From Corynebacterium pollutisoli (GTDB taxonomy: Bacteria; Actinomycetota; Actinomycetes; Mycobacteriales; Mycobacteriaceae): 64,000 nucleotides of DNA. Shown piece after piece: positions 8,441 through 17,411 of this stretch; within the stretch, counting starts at the first letter, position 1; every line of letters begins with the position of its first letter. The notes beneath the pieces were generated by a model, which did not search any database, had not been told where the DNA came from, and worked only from the letters and a program-made list of their open reading frames with translations. Both the position numbers and the translations under genes were made by a program. The stretch spans positions 310,001 through 374,000 of the forward strand of contig NZ_FXAR01000001.1 in the NCBI RefSeq assembly GCF_900177745.1, in the 5' to 3' direction.

Positions 8441-9418
8441 TCAGAAACGCTCCCGCTCGCGCCTGGCGAAGCGTTCGTAGTGGTCAGGGCGGGCGTCGCC
8501 GTACCGGGCCCGGCGGCGCGACTGCTTATCGACGTCCGCGTCCCCCACCGCGGCCGGCGCCGTCACGGTTCCCGCCTCCGCCTGGTCGGGGGCGTCGGTG
8601 GGGGCGTCGACAAGCTCCTGCGACTCCTCGCGGACGCGGCGACGCTCGCGGAGTTCGGCCCAGATGAAGTACCCCAGGCCCAGCGGGGCCATGATGCCGA
8701 AGGCGATCCACTGGAAACCGTAGGACAGGTGCGAACCGCGGTCGAGCTTGGGCACCGGGATGGCGTTGAGCTCGCCCGGCTCGCCCTCGGAGAGCTGGAC
8801 GTAGTCGTGCGCCAGCGGCACGCCGACGACCTCGGAGACCTGCTGGGTGTGGATGCCGTAGACCTGCCGGTACCCCTGGTCCTCCATGGGGGCGGTGGTC
8901 GGGGCGATCTCGTTGAGGCGGGCGTGACCGTGGATCGTGACCTCGCCTGCGGGGGCCTCGGTCATGTCCGGGATGTTGCCGTCGATGGGCACCGTGAAAC
9001 CACGGTTGACCAGGATCGTCTCACCGGAGACGAGGCGGAACGGGGTCAGTGCGTGGAAAGCGGGGGAGGAGTCGACGGGGCGCATGCGCAGCAGGACCTC
9101 ATCGCCCGGCAGGTACTCGCCCTGCAGGGTGACGCGCCGCCACTCGTCCTCGGGGGTGATCCGCCCCTGGGGGCCGAAGACCTCCGCGGCCGGGACCGGA
9201 TCGGCCTTGAACGCGGCGTCGATCTGGTTGTTGCGATGGACGATGGCGTCGTCCTTGCCCAGCTGCCAGGGCGCGAGGAACGTGAATGCGACGTAGGAGA
9301 ACGCCACGATGATGAGGAACATCATGATCCAGCCGGGCTTGAGGAAGGTCAGCAGACCCTTCTTGCCCGAGCTGTGCCTGCTGCCGTAGCGCTGCCTTGA
9401 CGTATCCTTCGTATCCAT
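8441..9418 (-). CDS. SURF1 family protein
   Basis: 325 residues with the SURF1 arrangement: one N-terminal membrane helix (about residues 28-50, WIMMFLIIVAFSYVAFTFLAP), a long extracytoplasmic domain and a second helix near residue 245 (GFQWIAFGIMAPLGLGYFIW). Conserved SURF1 elements are WQL after the first helix, VNRGF (about 140) and the YGFQWxxFG block. SURF1 assists cytochrome c oxidase (aa3) assembly, including haem a insertion. The C-terminal tail is charged and probably cytoplasmic. It follows the phosphatase genes by 25 bases. TACACT (9428-9433 on this strand) suggests its own nearly leaderless start. Confidence 0.9.
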   Translation of the reverse strand: MDTKDTSRQRYGSRHSSGKKGLLTFLKPGWIMMFLIIVAFSYVAFTFLAPWQLGKDDAIVHRNNQIDAAFKADPVPAAEVFGPQGRITPEDEWRRVTLQGEYLPGDEVLLRMRPVDSSPAFHALTPFRLVSGETILVNRGFTVPIDGNIPDMTEAPAGEVTIHGHARLNEIAPTTAPMEDQGYRQVYGIHTQQVSEVVGVPLAHDYVQLSEGEPGELNAIPVPKLDRGSHLSYGFQWIAFGIMAPLGLGYFIWAELRERRRVREESQELVDAPTDAPDQAEAGTVTAPAAVGDADVDKQSRRRARYGDARPDHYERFARRERERF

Positions 9419-9443
9419 CGAAAGTTCAGTGTACAGGGCGTGT

Positions 9444-9956
9444 CTAGTGTGCCCCCGTGCCCACCTTCACCGCGGCGCGGACGTGCTCCAGCAGGCCCGC
9501 GACGGAGGCCTCGATCTGCTCCCGCGTCTCGACGAAACCCTCCGGCCCGCCGTAGTACGGGTCGGCGACCGACGCCTGCTCCGGGGCACCCGGGTCGAAG
9601 CTGCGCAGCAGGCGGATCTTCCCCTCCGGCACGCCGCGGGCGATGAGCTCGGAGACGTGGCCGGTGTCGAGGGCCACGAGCAGGTCGGCGGCCATGTCCT
9701 CCGGGCCGAGCTGGGAGGCGATGTGGTCGGAGCCGTCGTGGCCGGCGGCGCGCAGCTCCGCGACGGCGCGACGGTCGGCGCCGTTACCGACATGCCAGCC
9801 ACCGATGCCGCAGGAGGACACCCGCACGTGCTCGGTGAGACCCTCGGCCTCGACGGCGTCGTGGAAGATCACCTCAGCCATGGGGGAGCGGCAGATGTTG
9901 CCGGTGCAGACGAAGTCGACGTGATAGCGCTCATCCTCGTGCGGCGAGCCAGTCAT
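9444..9956 (-). CDS. low-molecular-weight protein tyrosine phosphatase
   Basis: 170 residues. The P-loop CTGNICRS gives the CX5R signature (Cys17, Arg23), and the general acid is Asp132 in DPYYGG. These are all catalytic residues of LMW-PTPs. The family dephosphorylates tyrosine residues, or arsenate in related arsenate reductases; NICRSPMAE favours the phosphatase branch. The start is ATG 9956 (MTGSPHED), 26 nt inside the end of the upstream HAD gene, which implies translational coupling of two phosphatases. It may regulate envelope polysaccharide or kinase signalling, but no kinase is nearby. Confidence 0.9.
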   Translation of the reverse strand: MTGSPHEDERYHVDFVCTGNICRSPMAEVIFHDAVEAEGLTEHVRVSSCGIGGWHVGNGADRRAVAELRAAGHDGSDHIASQLGPEDMAADLLVALDTGHVSELIARGVPEGKIRLLRSFDPGAPEQASVADPYYGGPEGFVETREQIEASVAGLLEHVRAAVKVGTGAH

Positions 9957-10587
9957 GGACGATCCCTTCCAGATCCTGGGGCGTGTGTGCGGTGCGGGCG
10001 GCGGTGGCCCACTCCTCCGGGGTTCCGTAACCCCATGAGACGGCCACTGTATCAATACCGTGTGCGGCGGCTCCCTCGATGTCGTGGGAGCGGTCGCCGA
10101 CCATGAGAATATCGTGCGTCGCCGCCGACCACCCGTTCGTGGAGAGAACGTAGTCGATGACCGCGGATTTTCCACGTCGCGGTCCGTCCTCCTGGGCGGC
10201 GCCGAGGAAATCGATGTGCTCCAGGAAACCCTCCCGCTCAAGGATGAGGCGCGCGAAACCCTCGCCCTTGGAGGTGGCGGTGGCGACCGTCAGGCCCTGC
10301 TGCTTCCAACCGCGCACCACGTCGAGCATCCCCGGGAAGCTCGTCGCGTTGCCCCACCCGCCCCGGCGTGTGTACTCCAGGTAGATCTGCAGGCCCTCGT
10401 ACGCCTGCTCCGGGGTCATGCCGAGCGAGCGCAGCGTCACCTCCATCGGAGGGCCGGCGATATGGTCGGTGAACTCCTGCGGCGGGTGCGGCCAGCCGAG
10501 CTGGTCGAGGGTGTGCAGGAAGCCGCCCTGGATGCCGGGGAGGGAATCGATGAGGGTGCCGTCGACGTCGAGAAGAAGAATGCTCAC
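9931..10587 (-). CDS. HAD-superfamily hydrolase, phosphoglycolate-phosphatase-like
   Basis: 218 residues with HAD motif I LLDVDGT (Asp7 nucleophile, Asp9), motif II in VATATSKG, a conserved lysine about residue 140 (RRGKSAVI) and motif IV VGDRSHDIEGA. A helical cap between motifs I and II fits the Gph/PGMB type. I choose GTG 10587, because the DVDGT motif must sit a few residues from the N-terminus; the frame continues upstream without homology. It overlaps the LMW phosphatase gene by 26 nt. The likely substrate is a small phosphorylated sugar or acid. Confidence 0.88.
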   Translation of the reverse strand: MSILLLDVDGTLIDSLPGIQGGFLHTLDQLGWPHPPQEFTDHIAGPPMEVTLRSLGMTPEQAYEGLQIYLEYTRRGGWGNATSFPGMLDVVRGWKQQGLTVATATSKGEGFARLILEREGFLEHIDFLGAAQEDGPRRGKSAVIDYVLSTNGWSAATHDILMVGDRSHDIEGAAAHGIDTVAVSWGYGTPEEWATAARTAHTPQDLEGIVHDWLAARG

Positions 10588-10641
10588 GGCCCCCAATCTG
10601 CCACACTGCGCGAACCCGGGGCAGGGCTCAAGATCCTGGGC

Positions 10642-10734
10642 GTGGACGACAACCTTGATCAGCTCGAGCTGCGCCTCATGCTGTAGATCCTGGACGACGC
10701 CGACCCGATTGAATGGTTCGTCACCGCCCAGACC
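10642..10734 (+). other. in-frame upstream coding-like segment with TAG
   Basis: Read in the frame of the next gene, this stretch gives VDDNLDQLELRLML, a TAG at 10684-10686, then ILDDADPIEWFVTAQT. The part after the stop resembles the first helix of DUF4274, which the gene would otherwise lack. See the finding on a possible amber interruption. Confidence 0.45.
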
Positions 10735-11151
10735 ATGAACCACGACGGCGACGGCCTCGTGGAGTGGATGGCGGCGCACCCCCGCCTCGACCGCGCCACC
10801 GCCCTCGCCCTCTACTGGCACTCCCAGCCCGGGTACCACCAGGCGTTCGCATCAGAGGAGGAGGTGCCGGACGTCAACCGCAGCGGCTGGCGGGTGATCC
10901 ACTGGCTGCAGGAGCGCCTGACCAGCGGGGACCTGGCCGACCACGGCCTCGTCTTCGACCCCACCGACGACGCCGCCGGGCACGACTGGACCTCCGAGGC
11001 GCGCAACGACGCGGACGCCGCCTGGCAGCTCCCGGGCGAGGAGGTCGACGCCGACGACTGGGCCGCTGAACACGAGTGGGAGGACGGAATGCCACCCGCG
11101 GTGTACGAGGTTCTCGAGGAGGCCTTCGACAATGAGGACGAGGAGTATTAG
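10735..11151 (+). CDS. DUF4274 family protein (N-terminus possibly interrupted)
   Basis: 138 residues from ATG 10735. The block NHDGDG...WMAAHPRLDRATALALYWHS fits DUF4274, whose members have an N-(D)-DG motif followed by D-x-(G/A)TAL and an aromatic F/YW. The rest is acidic, ending DNEDEEY. DUF4274 normally begins with a helix before the NxDG motif. That helix is encoded here upstream of the ATG but behind an in-frame TAG at 10684-10686. The gene may therefore be a shortened version, start at a non-standard codon, or be decaying. No ribosome site is obvious at 10735. Function is unknown. Confidence 0.6.
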   Translation: MNHDGDGLVEWMAAHPRLDRATALALYWHSQPGYHQAFASEEEVPDVNRSGWRVIHWLQERLTSGDLADHGLVFDPTDDAAGHDWTSEARNDADAAWQLPGEEVDADDWAAEHEWEDGMPPAVYEVLEEAFDNEDEEY

Positions 11152-11174
11152 GCGCCCGTCTACACTTGGGGGCC

Positions 11175-12308
11175 ATGACTACCGTCGGTGACATCCGTTC
11201 CATCCTCGACACCGCCTACCCGCCCGCGCTCGCCGAGAGCTGGGACGCCGTCGGCCTGATCTGCGGCGACCCGGCCGACGAGGTGCACAAGGTGGCCTTC
11301 GCCCTCGACTGCACCCAGGCGGTCGCCGAGGAGGCGGTGCGCCTCGGTACGCAGATGCTCGTCGTGCATCACCCGCTGCTCATGCGGGGGGTGACCTCCG
11401 TCGCGGCCGACACCCCGAAGGGGAAGGTCATCCACACCCTCATCCGTGGCGGGGTGGCCCTGTTCGCGGCGCACACCAATGCCGATTCCGCCCGCCCCGG
11501 CGTCAACGACCGCCTCGCGGAACTCGTCGGCATCGCACCCGGCCGCCCGATCCTGCCGAAGACGGGCGCGGGCGTCGACAAGTGGGGCGTCCATGTCCCG
11601 CCCGCGGATGTCGACACCGTGAAGAAGGCGCTTTTCGACGCCGGCGCCGGCGAGATCGGCAACTACCGCGACTGCGCCTTCGACATCGAGGGCACCGGCC
11701 AGTTCACTCCCGTCGAGGGCGCAGACCCCACCGATGGGGAGATCGGCCAGACGTACCGGGCCGCCGAGGTCCGCGTCGAGTTCGTCGCCCCCGCCCGCCT
11801 GCGGCGCCCGCTCATCGACGCCCTTCGCGCCGCGCACCCCTACGAGGAGCCCGCGTTCGACATTCTCGAGATGGCCGACACCACCGACACAGCCGATGCC
11901 CTGGGGCTCGGCCGCATCGGTGAGCTCCTGGAACCCATGACCCTGCGGGAGTTCACCCAGCAGGTCGCCGACGCCCTGCCCGTCACCGAATGGGGCGTGC
12001 GCGCCGCCGGCGACCCGGACGCCGTGGTGCAGAAGGTGGCCGTGAGCTCCGGTTCCGGCGACAGCTTCCTCGACGCCGTCCGCGGCCTCGGGGTCGACGT
12101 CTACGTCACCTCTGACCTGCGCCATCACCCCGTCGACGAGTACCTCCGCGCCGGGGGACCGCCCGTCATCGACACCGCCCACTGGGCCAGCGAATTCCCC
12201 TGGACGTCGCAGGCTGCTGAGATAGTGGGGGAGAAGGCGGGCGTCGATACGCATGTCATCGACCTGCGCACCGACCCCTGGACCCTGTCCGCCCACGCAA
12301 GCGAGTAG
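11175..12308 (+). CDS. Nif3-like dinuclear metal centre hexameric protein
   Basis: 377 residues, the long actinobacterial/firmicute form of Nif3/YbgI with the PII-like insert between the two halves of the Nif3 domain. Metal ligands are visible in VVHHPL (about 60), AAHTNAD (about 100) and the C-terminal HWASE motif (about 336-340). The family forms toroidal hexamers with a di-iron or di-zinc site and is often mislabelled GTP cyclohydrolase I type 2. I take ATG 11175, which follows TACACT (11161-11166) by 8 nt, over a TTG at 11166. It heads a tight set with the zinc-ribbon and RNase H genes, an order conserved in actinobacteria. Confidence 0.92.
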   Translation: MTTVGDIRSILDTAYPPALAESWDAVGLICGDPADEVHKVAFALDCTQAVAEEAVRLGTQMLVVHHPLLMRGVTSVAADTPKGKVIHTLIRGGVALFAAHTNADSARPGVNDRLAELVGIAPGRPILPKTGAGVDKWGVHVPPADVDTVKKALFDAGAGEIGNYRDCAFDIEGTGQFTPVEGADPTDGEIGQTYRAAEVRVEFVAPARLRRPLIDALRAAHPYEEPAFDILEMADTTDTADALGLGRIGELLEPMTLREFTQQVADALPVTEWGVRAAGDPDAVVQKVAVSSGSGDSFLDAVRGLGVDVYVTSDLRHHPVDEYLRAGGPPVIDTAHWASEFPWTSQAAEIVGEKAGVDTHVIDLRTDPWTLSAHASE

Positions 12309-12319
12309 AAAGAACAGAC

Positions 12320-13042
12320 ATGAAACTCGATCCGATGCAGCAGGCCGTCCTGCTCGAGCTGGCCAACACCGAACGATCCCTCGACGTGGTGGGCGACAAG
12401 GCCTTCGTCACCCCGGAGCAGCAGGAGGTCGACCGCCTCACCAAGGAGCAGCAGCGCATGCTCAACGCGTCCGCCGCCGCCCAGATGGCCGTCGACGACA
12501 TGGAGGCGGAGATCCTCCGCATCCAGGAGGACGAGCGCAAGCTGCGCAAGCGTTCCGCGGATGATAAGGCCCAGCTCGCCGCCGAGACCGACCCGGAGCG
12601 TCGCCGCGACCTCGAGCACGACCGCTACTCCGCCAAGTCGCGCATCGCCGACCTCATGGGTGAGCTCACCGAGTGCCACAACCAGATTCACGCCCTGCGC
12701 AACAACCGCGACAACCACGGTGCCAAGTGCGACGAGATCGCCCGCCAGCTGGAGGCCGCGAAGCGCGCCGCCGACGCCGCCAATGAGGCCGCCGCAGCCG
12801 TGCAGGACCCCGAGGCCCACATCGCCGAGCTGCGCGCCCAGCTCCCCGAGACCGTCCTCGCCGAGTACGACGCCCAGAAGAACGACTCCGACGTCGGCGC
12901 CGCCGACTTCAACGGACGCACCTGCGGCGGCTGCTACATCGTCCTGTCCGGCCCCGACCAGCAGCGCATCAACCGCGCCCCCGCCGACGAACTGCCCCAG
13001 TGCCCCGAGTGCGGCACCTACCTCATCCGGAAGCAGGTCTAG
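12320..13042 (+). CDS. coiled-coil zinc-ribbon protein
   Basis: 240 residues. A long heptad-rich helical region (about 10-180) is followed by a C4 zinc ribbon with Cys202, Cys205, Cys228 and Cys231 (CGGC and CPEC). This matches the widespread actinobacterial family (Rv2229c-like; C4-type zinc ribbon, formerly DUF164) found between nif3 and the RNase H/phosphatase gene. Such proteins are presumed nucleic-acid or RNA-polymerase binding, though this is not proven. The last base of its TAG is the first base of the next GTG, so translation is coupled. Confidence 0.9.
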   Translation: MKLDPMQQAVLLELANTERSLDVVGDKAFVTPEQQEVDRLTKEQQRMLNASAAAQMAVDDMEAEILRIQEDERKLRKRSADDKAQLAAETDPERRRDLEHDRYSAKSRIADLMGELTECHNQIHALRNNRDNHGAKCDEIARQLEAAKRAADAANEAAAAVQDPEAHIAELRAQLPETVLAEYDAQKNDSDVGAADFNGRTCGGCYIVLSGPDQQRINRAPADELPQCPECGTYLIRKQV

Positions 13043-14205
13043 TGGGCTCCCACGAGCATGTGATCGTCTACGCCGACGGCGGCTCCCGTGGAAACCCGGG
13101 GGTCGCCGGTTCCGGTGCAGTGGTCTACGCCGCCGACGGACGCACCGTCCTGCGCGACATCGTCTACGTCGTGGGGAAGAAGGCGACGAACAACGTCGCC
13201 GAGTACCACGGCATGCTCCGCGGACTCGAGGCCGCCCGCGACCTGGGGGCCCGCACCGTCGAGGTGTACATGGACTCCAAGCTCGTCGTCGAGCAGATGA
13301 GCGGGCGCTGGAAGATCAAACACCCCGACATGCAGAAGCTCGCCCTCGAGGCGCGCCGGGTGATGGACTCCTTCGACGCGATCACCTTCACCTGGGTGCC
13401 GCGCGCGAAGAACACCGTGGCCGACGCCCTGTCGAACAAGGCGATGGACGCCGCGGCGGCCGGTGCAAAACCGGGCATCGTCGGCGGCACGGAGACAGCC
13501 GACGACTCCGAGATCGTCGCCTCCGCCGGGGCCCAGGTGGGCACCCCGGCCCACTGGACCGGTGCCACCGCCCGCCCCACGCGTTTCGTCCTGCTGCGAC
13601 ACGGCCAGACCGCGATGTCCGCCGCGAAGCAGTACTCCGGCCACTCCAACCCCGAGCTCACCGAACTGGGACTCGAGCAGGCGCGCGCCGCCGCCCGCAC
13701 CCTGCGGGACCGCGGCGGGATCGACGTCATCGTCTCCTCCCCGCTCACCCGCTGCCTCCAGACGGCCGAGGCCGCCGCGGAGGAGCTGGGCCTGCAGGTG
13801 GAGGTCGTCGACAAGCTCATCGAGCAGGACTTCGGTGCCTGGGAGGGCAAGACCTTCGACGAGGCCCACGCCCTCGATCCGCGCCTGCACGACGAGTGGC
13901 TGGCCGATCCGTCGCTCGCCCCGCCCGGGGGCGAGTCGCTGCAGAAGCTGCACAACCGCGTCCGCAGCGTGCGCAGGGACCTGCAGGAACGCTACGCCGG
14001 GCAGACCGTCCTCGTGGTCTCGCACGTCTCGCCGATCAAGTCGTTTGTCCGGCAGGCGATCGACGCCGGCCCGCACGTGGTGGCGCGCATGTTCCTCGAC
14101 CTGGCGTCGCTGTCCGTGGTGGAGTTCTTCGGGGACGCCGGGGCGCGCGTCGGCTCCAGCCTGCGGGTGTTCAACGACACCGCCCACCTGCGCTCTTCCC
14201 GTTAA
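13042..14205 (+). CDS. bifunctional RNase H / histidine phosphatase
   Basis: 387 residues. Residues about 5-135 form an RNase H type I domain: Asp12 in YADGG, the NNVAEY glutamate, YMDSK and the late aspartate in VADALS. A linker leads to a histidine phosphatase (phosphoglycerate-mutase fold) from about residue 180: LLRHGQT, SPLTRCLQTA and VSHVSP carry the catalytic histidines and arginines. Its mycobacterial relative Rv2228c degrades RNA/DNA hybrids and, through the C-terminal domain, acts as alpha-ribazole or acid phosphatase. The start is GTG 13042, overlapping the previous stop by one base. rnpB lies immediately downstream, the standard actinobacterial order. Confidence 0.93.
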   Translation: MGSHEHVIVYADGGSRGNPGVAGSGAVVYAADGRTVLRDIVYVVGKKATNNVAEYHGMLRGLEAARDLGARTVEVYMDSKLVVEQMSGRWKIKHPDMQKLALEARRVMDSFDAITFTWVPRAKNTVADALSNKAMDAAAAGAKPGIVGGTETADDSEIVASAGAQVGTPAHWTGATARPTRFVLLRHGQTAMSAAKQYSGHSNPELTELGLEQARAAARTLRDRGGIDVIVSSPLTRCLQTAEAAAEELGLQVEVVDKLIEQDFGAWEGKTFDEAHALDPRLHDEWLADPSLAPPGGESLQKLHNRVRSVRRDLQERYAGQTVLVVSHVSPIKSFVRQAIDAGPHVVARMFLDLASLSVVEFFGDAGARVGSSLRVFNDTAHLRSSR

Positions 14206-14218
14206 GGGCGGGCCGGAG

Positions 14219-14224
14219 TAAGGT
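14219..14224 (+). promoter_or_regulatory. -10 box of rnpB
   Basis: TAAGGT ends 7-8 nt before the predicted 5' end of RNase P RNA, the usual -10 spacing. Confidence 0.55.
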
Positions 14225-14231
14225 GGAGGCT

Positions 14232-14627
<396 letters not shown>

Positions 14628-14635
<8 letters not shown>

Positions 14636-14840
14636 CCTTCGTCATGTCGCGGAGCTGCTTCTCGACGACCGCCCGCGCCGCCGCGATGTTCTCACTCGCC
14701 GTGCACACGCCCTGGCGCGCCGAGTAGCGCTCCCACTCCCGCCGGATGAGCTCCGCTACGACCTGGTCCTGCGAGCGCCCCGACTCGAGGGCGAGCATCT
14801 CCAACTGGGCCTCATGGGTCTCGGACAGGGTGATGTTCAT
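14628..14840 (-). CDS. ribbon-helix-helix (CopG/RelB-like) protein
   Basis: 70 residues. An N-terminal beta-strand (MNITLSE) followed by two helices (QLEMLALESGRSQDQVVAELIRREWERY) is the ribbon-helix-helix DNA-binding fold of CopG-type repressors and many antitoxins. No toxin gene is adjacent: rnpB is on one side and a divergent hydrolase on the other. It is therefore an orphan antitoxin or a free-standing repressor, perhaps of its own promoter. The start at 14840 lies 8 nt after TACCCT (14849-14854 on this strand). Its stop codon overlaps the P1 helix of rnpB. Confidence 0.7.
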
Positions 14841-14879
14841 GGTTGACCAGGGTACCTCTGCCTCCGCAGCGACGTAGAG

Positions 14880-14895
14880 TGTGTGTCACATCACA
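14880..14895. promoter_or_regulatory. GlxR-type (CRP-family) site
   Basis: TGTGTGTCACATCACA fits the 16-bp GlxR consensus TGTGANNTANNTCACA with two mismatches and a perfect right half. It lies 35 nt upstream of the MetX-like gene and 40 nt from the divergent RHH gene. GlxR is the cAMP-responsive global regulator of corynebacteria. Confidence 0.55.
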
Positions 14896-14929
14896 TTTGC
14901 CATCAGTGAGTCAGTGACAGGAGAACACC

Positions 14930-15979
14930 ATGTACCACAACCCCTTCTACACCGCGGAGATCCAGGGCCCCTGGGAGGAGATCAGCATCGGCCGTCTCGA
15001 GCTGGAGAACGGCGGTGCCATCGAGGACTGCCGTCTCGCCGTGGCCACCCGGGGTGAGCTCAACGAGGCCCGGGACAACGTCATCCTCATCCCCACCTGG
15101 TTCACCGGTACGCACCAGGCCTGGCTGGAGACTTACATCGGGGAGGGCCACGCGCTCGATCCGTCGAAGTACTTCATCGTCATCGTCAACCAGATCGGCA
15201 ACGGCCTGTCGACGTCCCCGCACACCACCGACGACGCATCGATCGCCATGTCACGGTTCCCCTTCGTCAGCATCGGTGACGACGTCGTCGCCCAGGAGCG
15301 GCTGCTGCGGGAACACTTCGGCGTCACCGAACTCTTCGCCGTCGTCGGCGCCTCCATGGGAGCCCAGCAGACCTACGAGTGGGCGGTCCGCTTCCCGGAC
15401 CGCGTCCACCGCGCCGCCCCCATCGCCGGCACCGCGCAGAACACCCCGCACGATCACCTCTTCACCCAGGTGCTTCTCGACGCCGTCACCTCCGACCCCG
15501 GATTCAACGGCGGCGAGTACACCAGCCACGAGGACGTCGCCGAGGGGCTCAAGCGGCACGCCCGGGTGTGGGCCATCATGGGCCTGTCCACCGAGTGGTG
15601 GAAGACGGAGGCGTGGCGGCCCCTTGAGTTCGAGACGCGCGACCAGGTCGTCGAGGGCTTCCTCGAGCCGACCTTCGCCGCCCTCGACCCCAACTCCCTC
15701 GTCGTCATGGGGCGGAAGTGGCAGCACGGCGACGTCGCCAGGCACACCGACGGCGACCTCGCGGCCGCCCTCGGACGGATCCGGGCGAAGGTGTTCGTCA
15801 TGCCCATCAGCGAGGACATGTTCTTCCCCGTCCGGGACTGCGCCGCCGAGGCCACACTCATCCCGGACGCCGAGCTGCGCGTCATCGACGACGTGGCCGG
15901 GCATTTCGCACTCTTCGGATTCGTCCCGGAGTACATGGAGCAGGTGGACCGCCACCTCAACGAGCTGTTCGCGTCCTGA
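14930..15979 (+). CDS. alpha/beta hydrolase, MetX-like
   Basis: 349 residues. The layout is that of the homoserine O-acetyltransferase (MetX) branch: an N-terminal DCRLAVATRGELN segment, IPTWFTGTH oxyanion region, a nucleophile elbow GASMGA (serine about residue 145), and a C-terminal aspartate (MPISEDMFFP) and histidine (VAGHFALF). Many such relatives next to no methionine genes are uncharacterised hydrolases, and this one lacks met neighbours, so I do not call it metX. The start at 14930 has AGGAG at a suitable gap. A GlxR-like site upstream suggests carbon-source control. Confidence 0.8.
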   Translation: MYHNPFYTAEIQGPWEEISIGRLELENGGAIEDCRLAVATRGELNEARDNVILIPTWFTGTHQAWLETYIGEGHALDPSKYFIVIVNQIGNGLSTSPHTTDDASIAMSRFPFVSIGDDVVAQERLLREHFGVTELFAVVGASMGAQQTYEWAVRFPDRVHRAAPIAGTAQNTPHDHLFTQVLLDAVTSDPGFNGGEYTSHEDVAEGLKRHARVWAIMGLSTEWWKTEAWRPLEFETRDQVVEGFLEPTFAALDPNSLVVMGRKWQHGDVARHTDGDLAAALGRIRAKVFVMPISEDMFFPVRDCAAEATLIPDAELRVIDDVAGHFALFGFVPEYMEQVDRHLNELFAS

Positions 15980-16013
15980 GTCAGCCTCCGCGGATGTGTA
16001 ACAATGGGGCGTC

Positions 16014-17411
16014 ATGAAGCTCTACGCTGCGCCCCTCAACTTCCGCGGTATCGCCGAGGAATTCGACGTCCCCACCGATTTCCCGGCGGAACTGCACGCG
16101 GAGGCCGCCGCGGCGACCGACCGCTTCGCCGGGCAGCGGCGGGACGTGCGGGACATGCAGCTGGTCACCATCGACCCGGTCGGGTCGATGGACCTCGATC
16201 AGGCGGTGCACATCGAGCGTCGTGACGGCGGCTACCGCGTCCACTACGCGATCGCCGACGTCGCCGCGTTCATCGCACCGGGCAGCGCCCTGGAGGCCGA
16301 GTCCCTGCGCCGCGGCCAGACGATCTACCTGCCCGACGAGCCGGCCCGCCTCCACCCGGAGGAGTTGTCCGAGGGGTCGGCCTCTTTGCTTCCCGACGTC
16401 GACCGCCCCGCCGTCCTGTGGACCTTCGACCTCGACTCCGCCGGTGAGGTGGAGCACTTCCACGTCGAACGCGTCCTCGCGCGGTCGTACGCGCGCCTCG
16501 ACTACGACGCCGTCCACGAGGACTACCTCGCGGGGAGGATGCACCCCTCCATCGAGCTGCTGCCCGAGGTCGGCCAGCTGCGGGAGGTCTCCGGCCTGCG
16601 CCGCCGGGCCATCAACCTGCGCCTGCCCTCCCAGCGCGTCCGCTCCCTCGACGACGGCACGTACGAGCTCATCGTCGAGCCACGCCACGAGGTCATGGAC
16701 TGGAACTCCGAGATCTCCCTGCTCACCGGCATGTGCGCCGGCGTGCTCATGGTCAACCACGGCACCGGTCTGCTGCGCACCCTCGGGCCGGCGACGAAGG
16801 AGGCCGGGGACATCTTCCGGGCCGAGGCCCGCGCCCTGGGTTATGACCTCGACGACGACCGCGAGATCGGTGAGTTCCTCCAGTCGGTCGACGCCACCGG
16901 CGCCCGCGGTATGGCGATCATACGGGAGGCCCAGAAACTGCTGCGCGGTTCCGGCTACGTTAACCTCGCCACCGGGGAGGCGGAGGTCCATTCCGGTATC
17001 GGCGGCTACTACTCGCACGTCACCGCGCCGCTGCGTCGCCTCATCGACCGTTTCGCCACCGAGTACTGCCTGTCCATCTGCGCGGGAACCGAGGTGCCCG
17101 ACTGGGTGACCGCGCGTGCCGACGAGGTGGTCGAGGTCATGCAGCGCACCTCCTCGCTGGCCAACAGCGTCGACCGCGCCAGCCTCGACCTCACCGAGGC
17201 CACCGTGCTCGCCCCGTGGGTGGGCCACAACTTCGACGCCGTCATCCTCACCTCCGACGCCGAGCGCAACCGCGCCCGCATCTTCGTCTCCGACCCGCCG
17301 GTGCTGGCCGACGCCGTGGGCAGCCCGGCGCAGGGCACGACGACGCGGGTGTCGCTGGTGCGTGCCGACGTCGAGACGCGCGACGTCACCTTCGCCTGGC
17401 CGGCCGACTAA
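16014..17411 (+). CDS. RNB-domain ribonuclease (RNase II/R family)
   Basis: 465 residues, essentially a bare RNB catalytic domain. DPVGSMDLDQAVHIER (about 52-67) holds the acidic metal-binding residues of RNase II, followed by VHYAIADVAAFI and PARLHPEELSEGSASLLP. GGYYSHVTAPLRRLIDR, about residue 325-341, is the family signature. The cold-shock and S1 RNA-binding domains of full RNase R are missing, as in other short actinobacterial RNB proteins. It probably degrades RNA 3' to 5'. The start ATG 16014 lies 8 nt after TAACAAT. Its stop overlaps the convergent DJ-1 gene by 4 bases. Confidence 0.93.
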   Translation: MKLYAAPLNFRGIAEEFDVPTDFPAELHAEAAAATDRFAGQRRDVRDMQLVTIDPVGSMDLDQAVHIERRDGGYRVHYAIADVAAFIAPGSALEAESLRRGQTIYLPDEPARLHPEELSEGSASLLPDVDRPAVLWTFDLDSAGEVEHFHVERVLARSYARLDYDAVHEDYLAGRMHPSIELLPEVGQLREVSGLRRRAINLRLPSQRVRSLDDGTYELIVEPRHEVMDWNSEISLLTGMCAGVLMVNHGTGLLRTLGPATKEAGDIFRAEARALGYDLDDDREIGEFLQSVDATGARGMAIIREAQKLLRGSGYVNLATGEAEVHSGIGGYYSHVTAPLRRLIDRFATEYCLSICAGTEVPDWVTARADEVVEVMQRTSSLANSVDRASLDLTEATVLAPWVGHNFDAVILTSDAERNRARIFVSDPPVLADAVGSPAQGTTTRVSLVRADVETRDVTFAWPAD

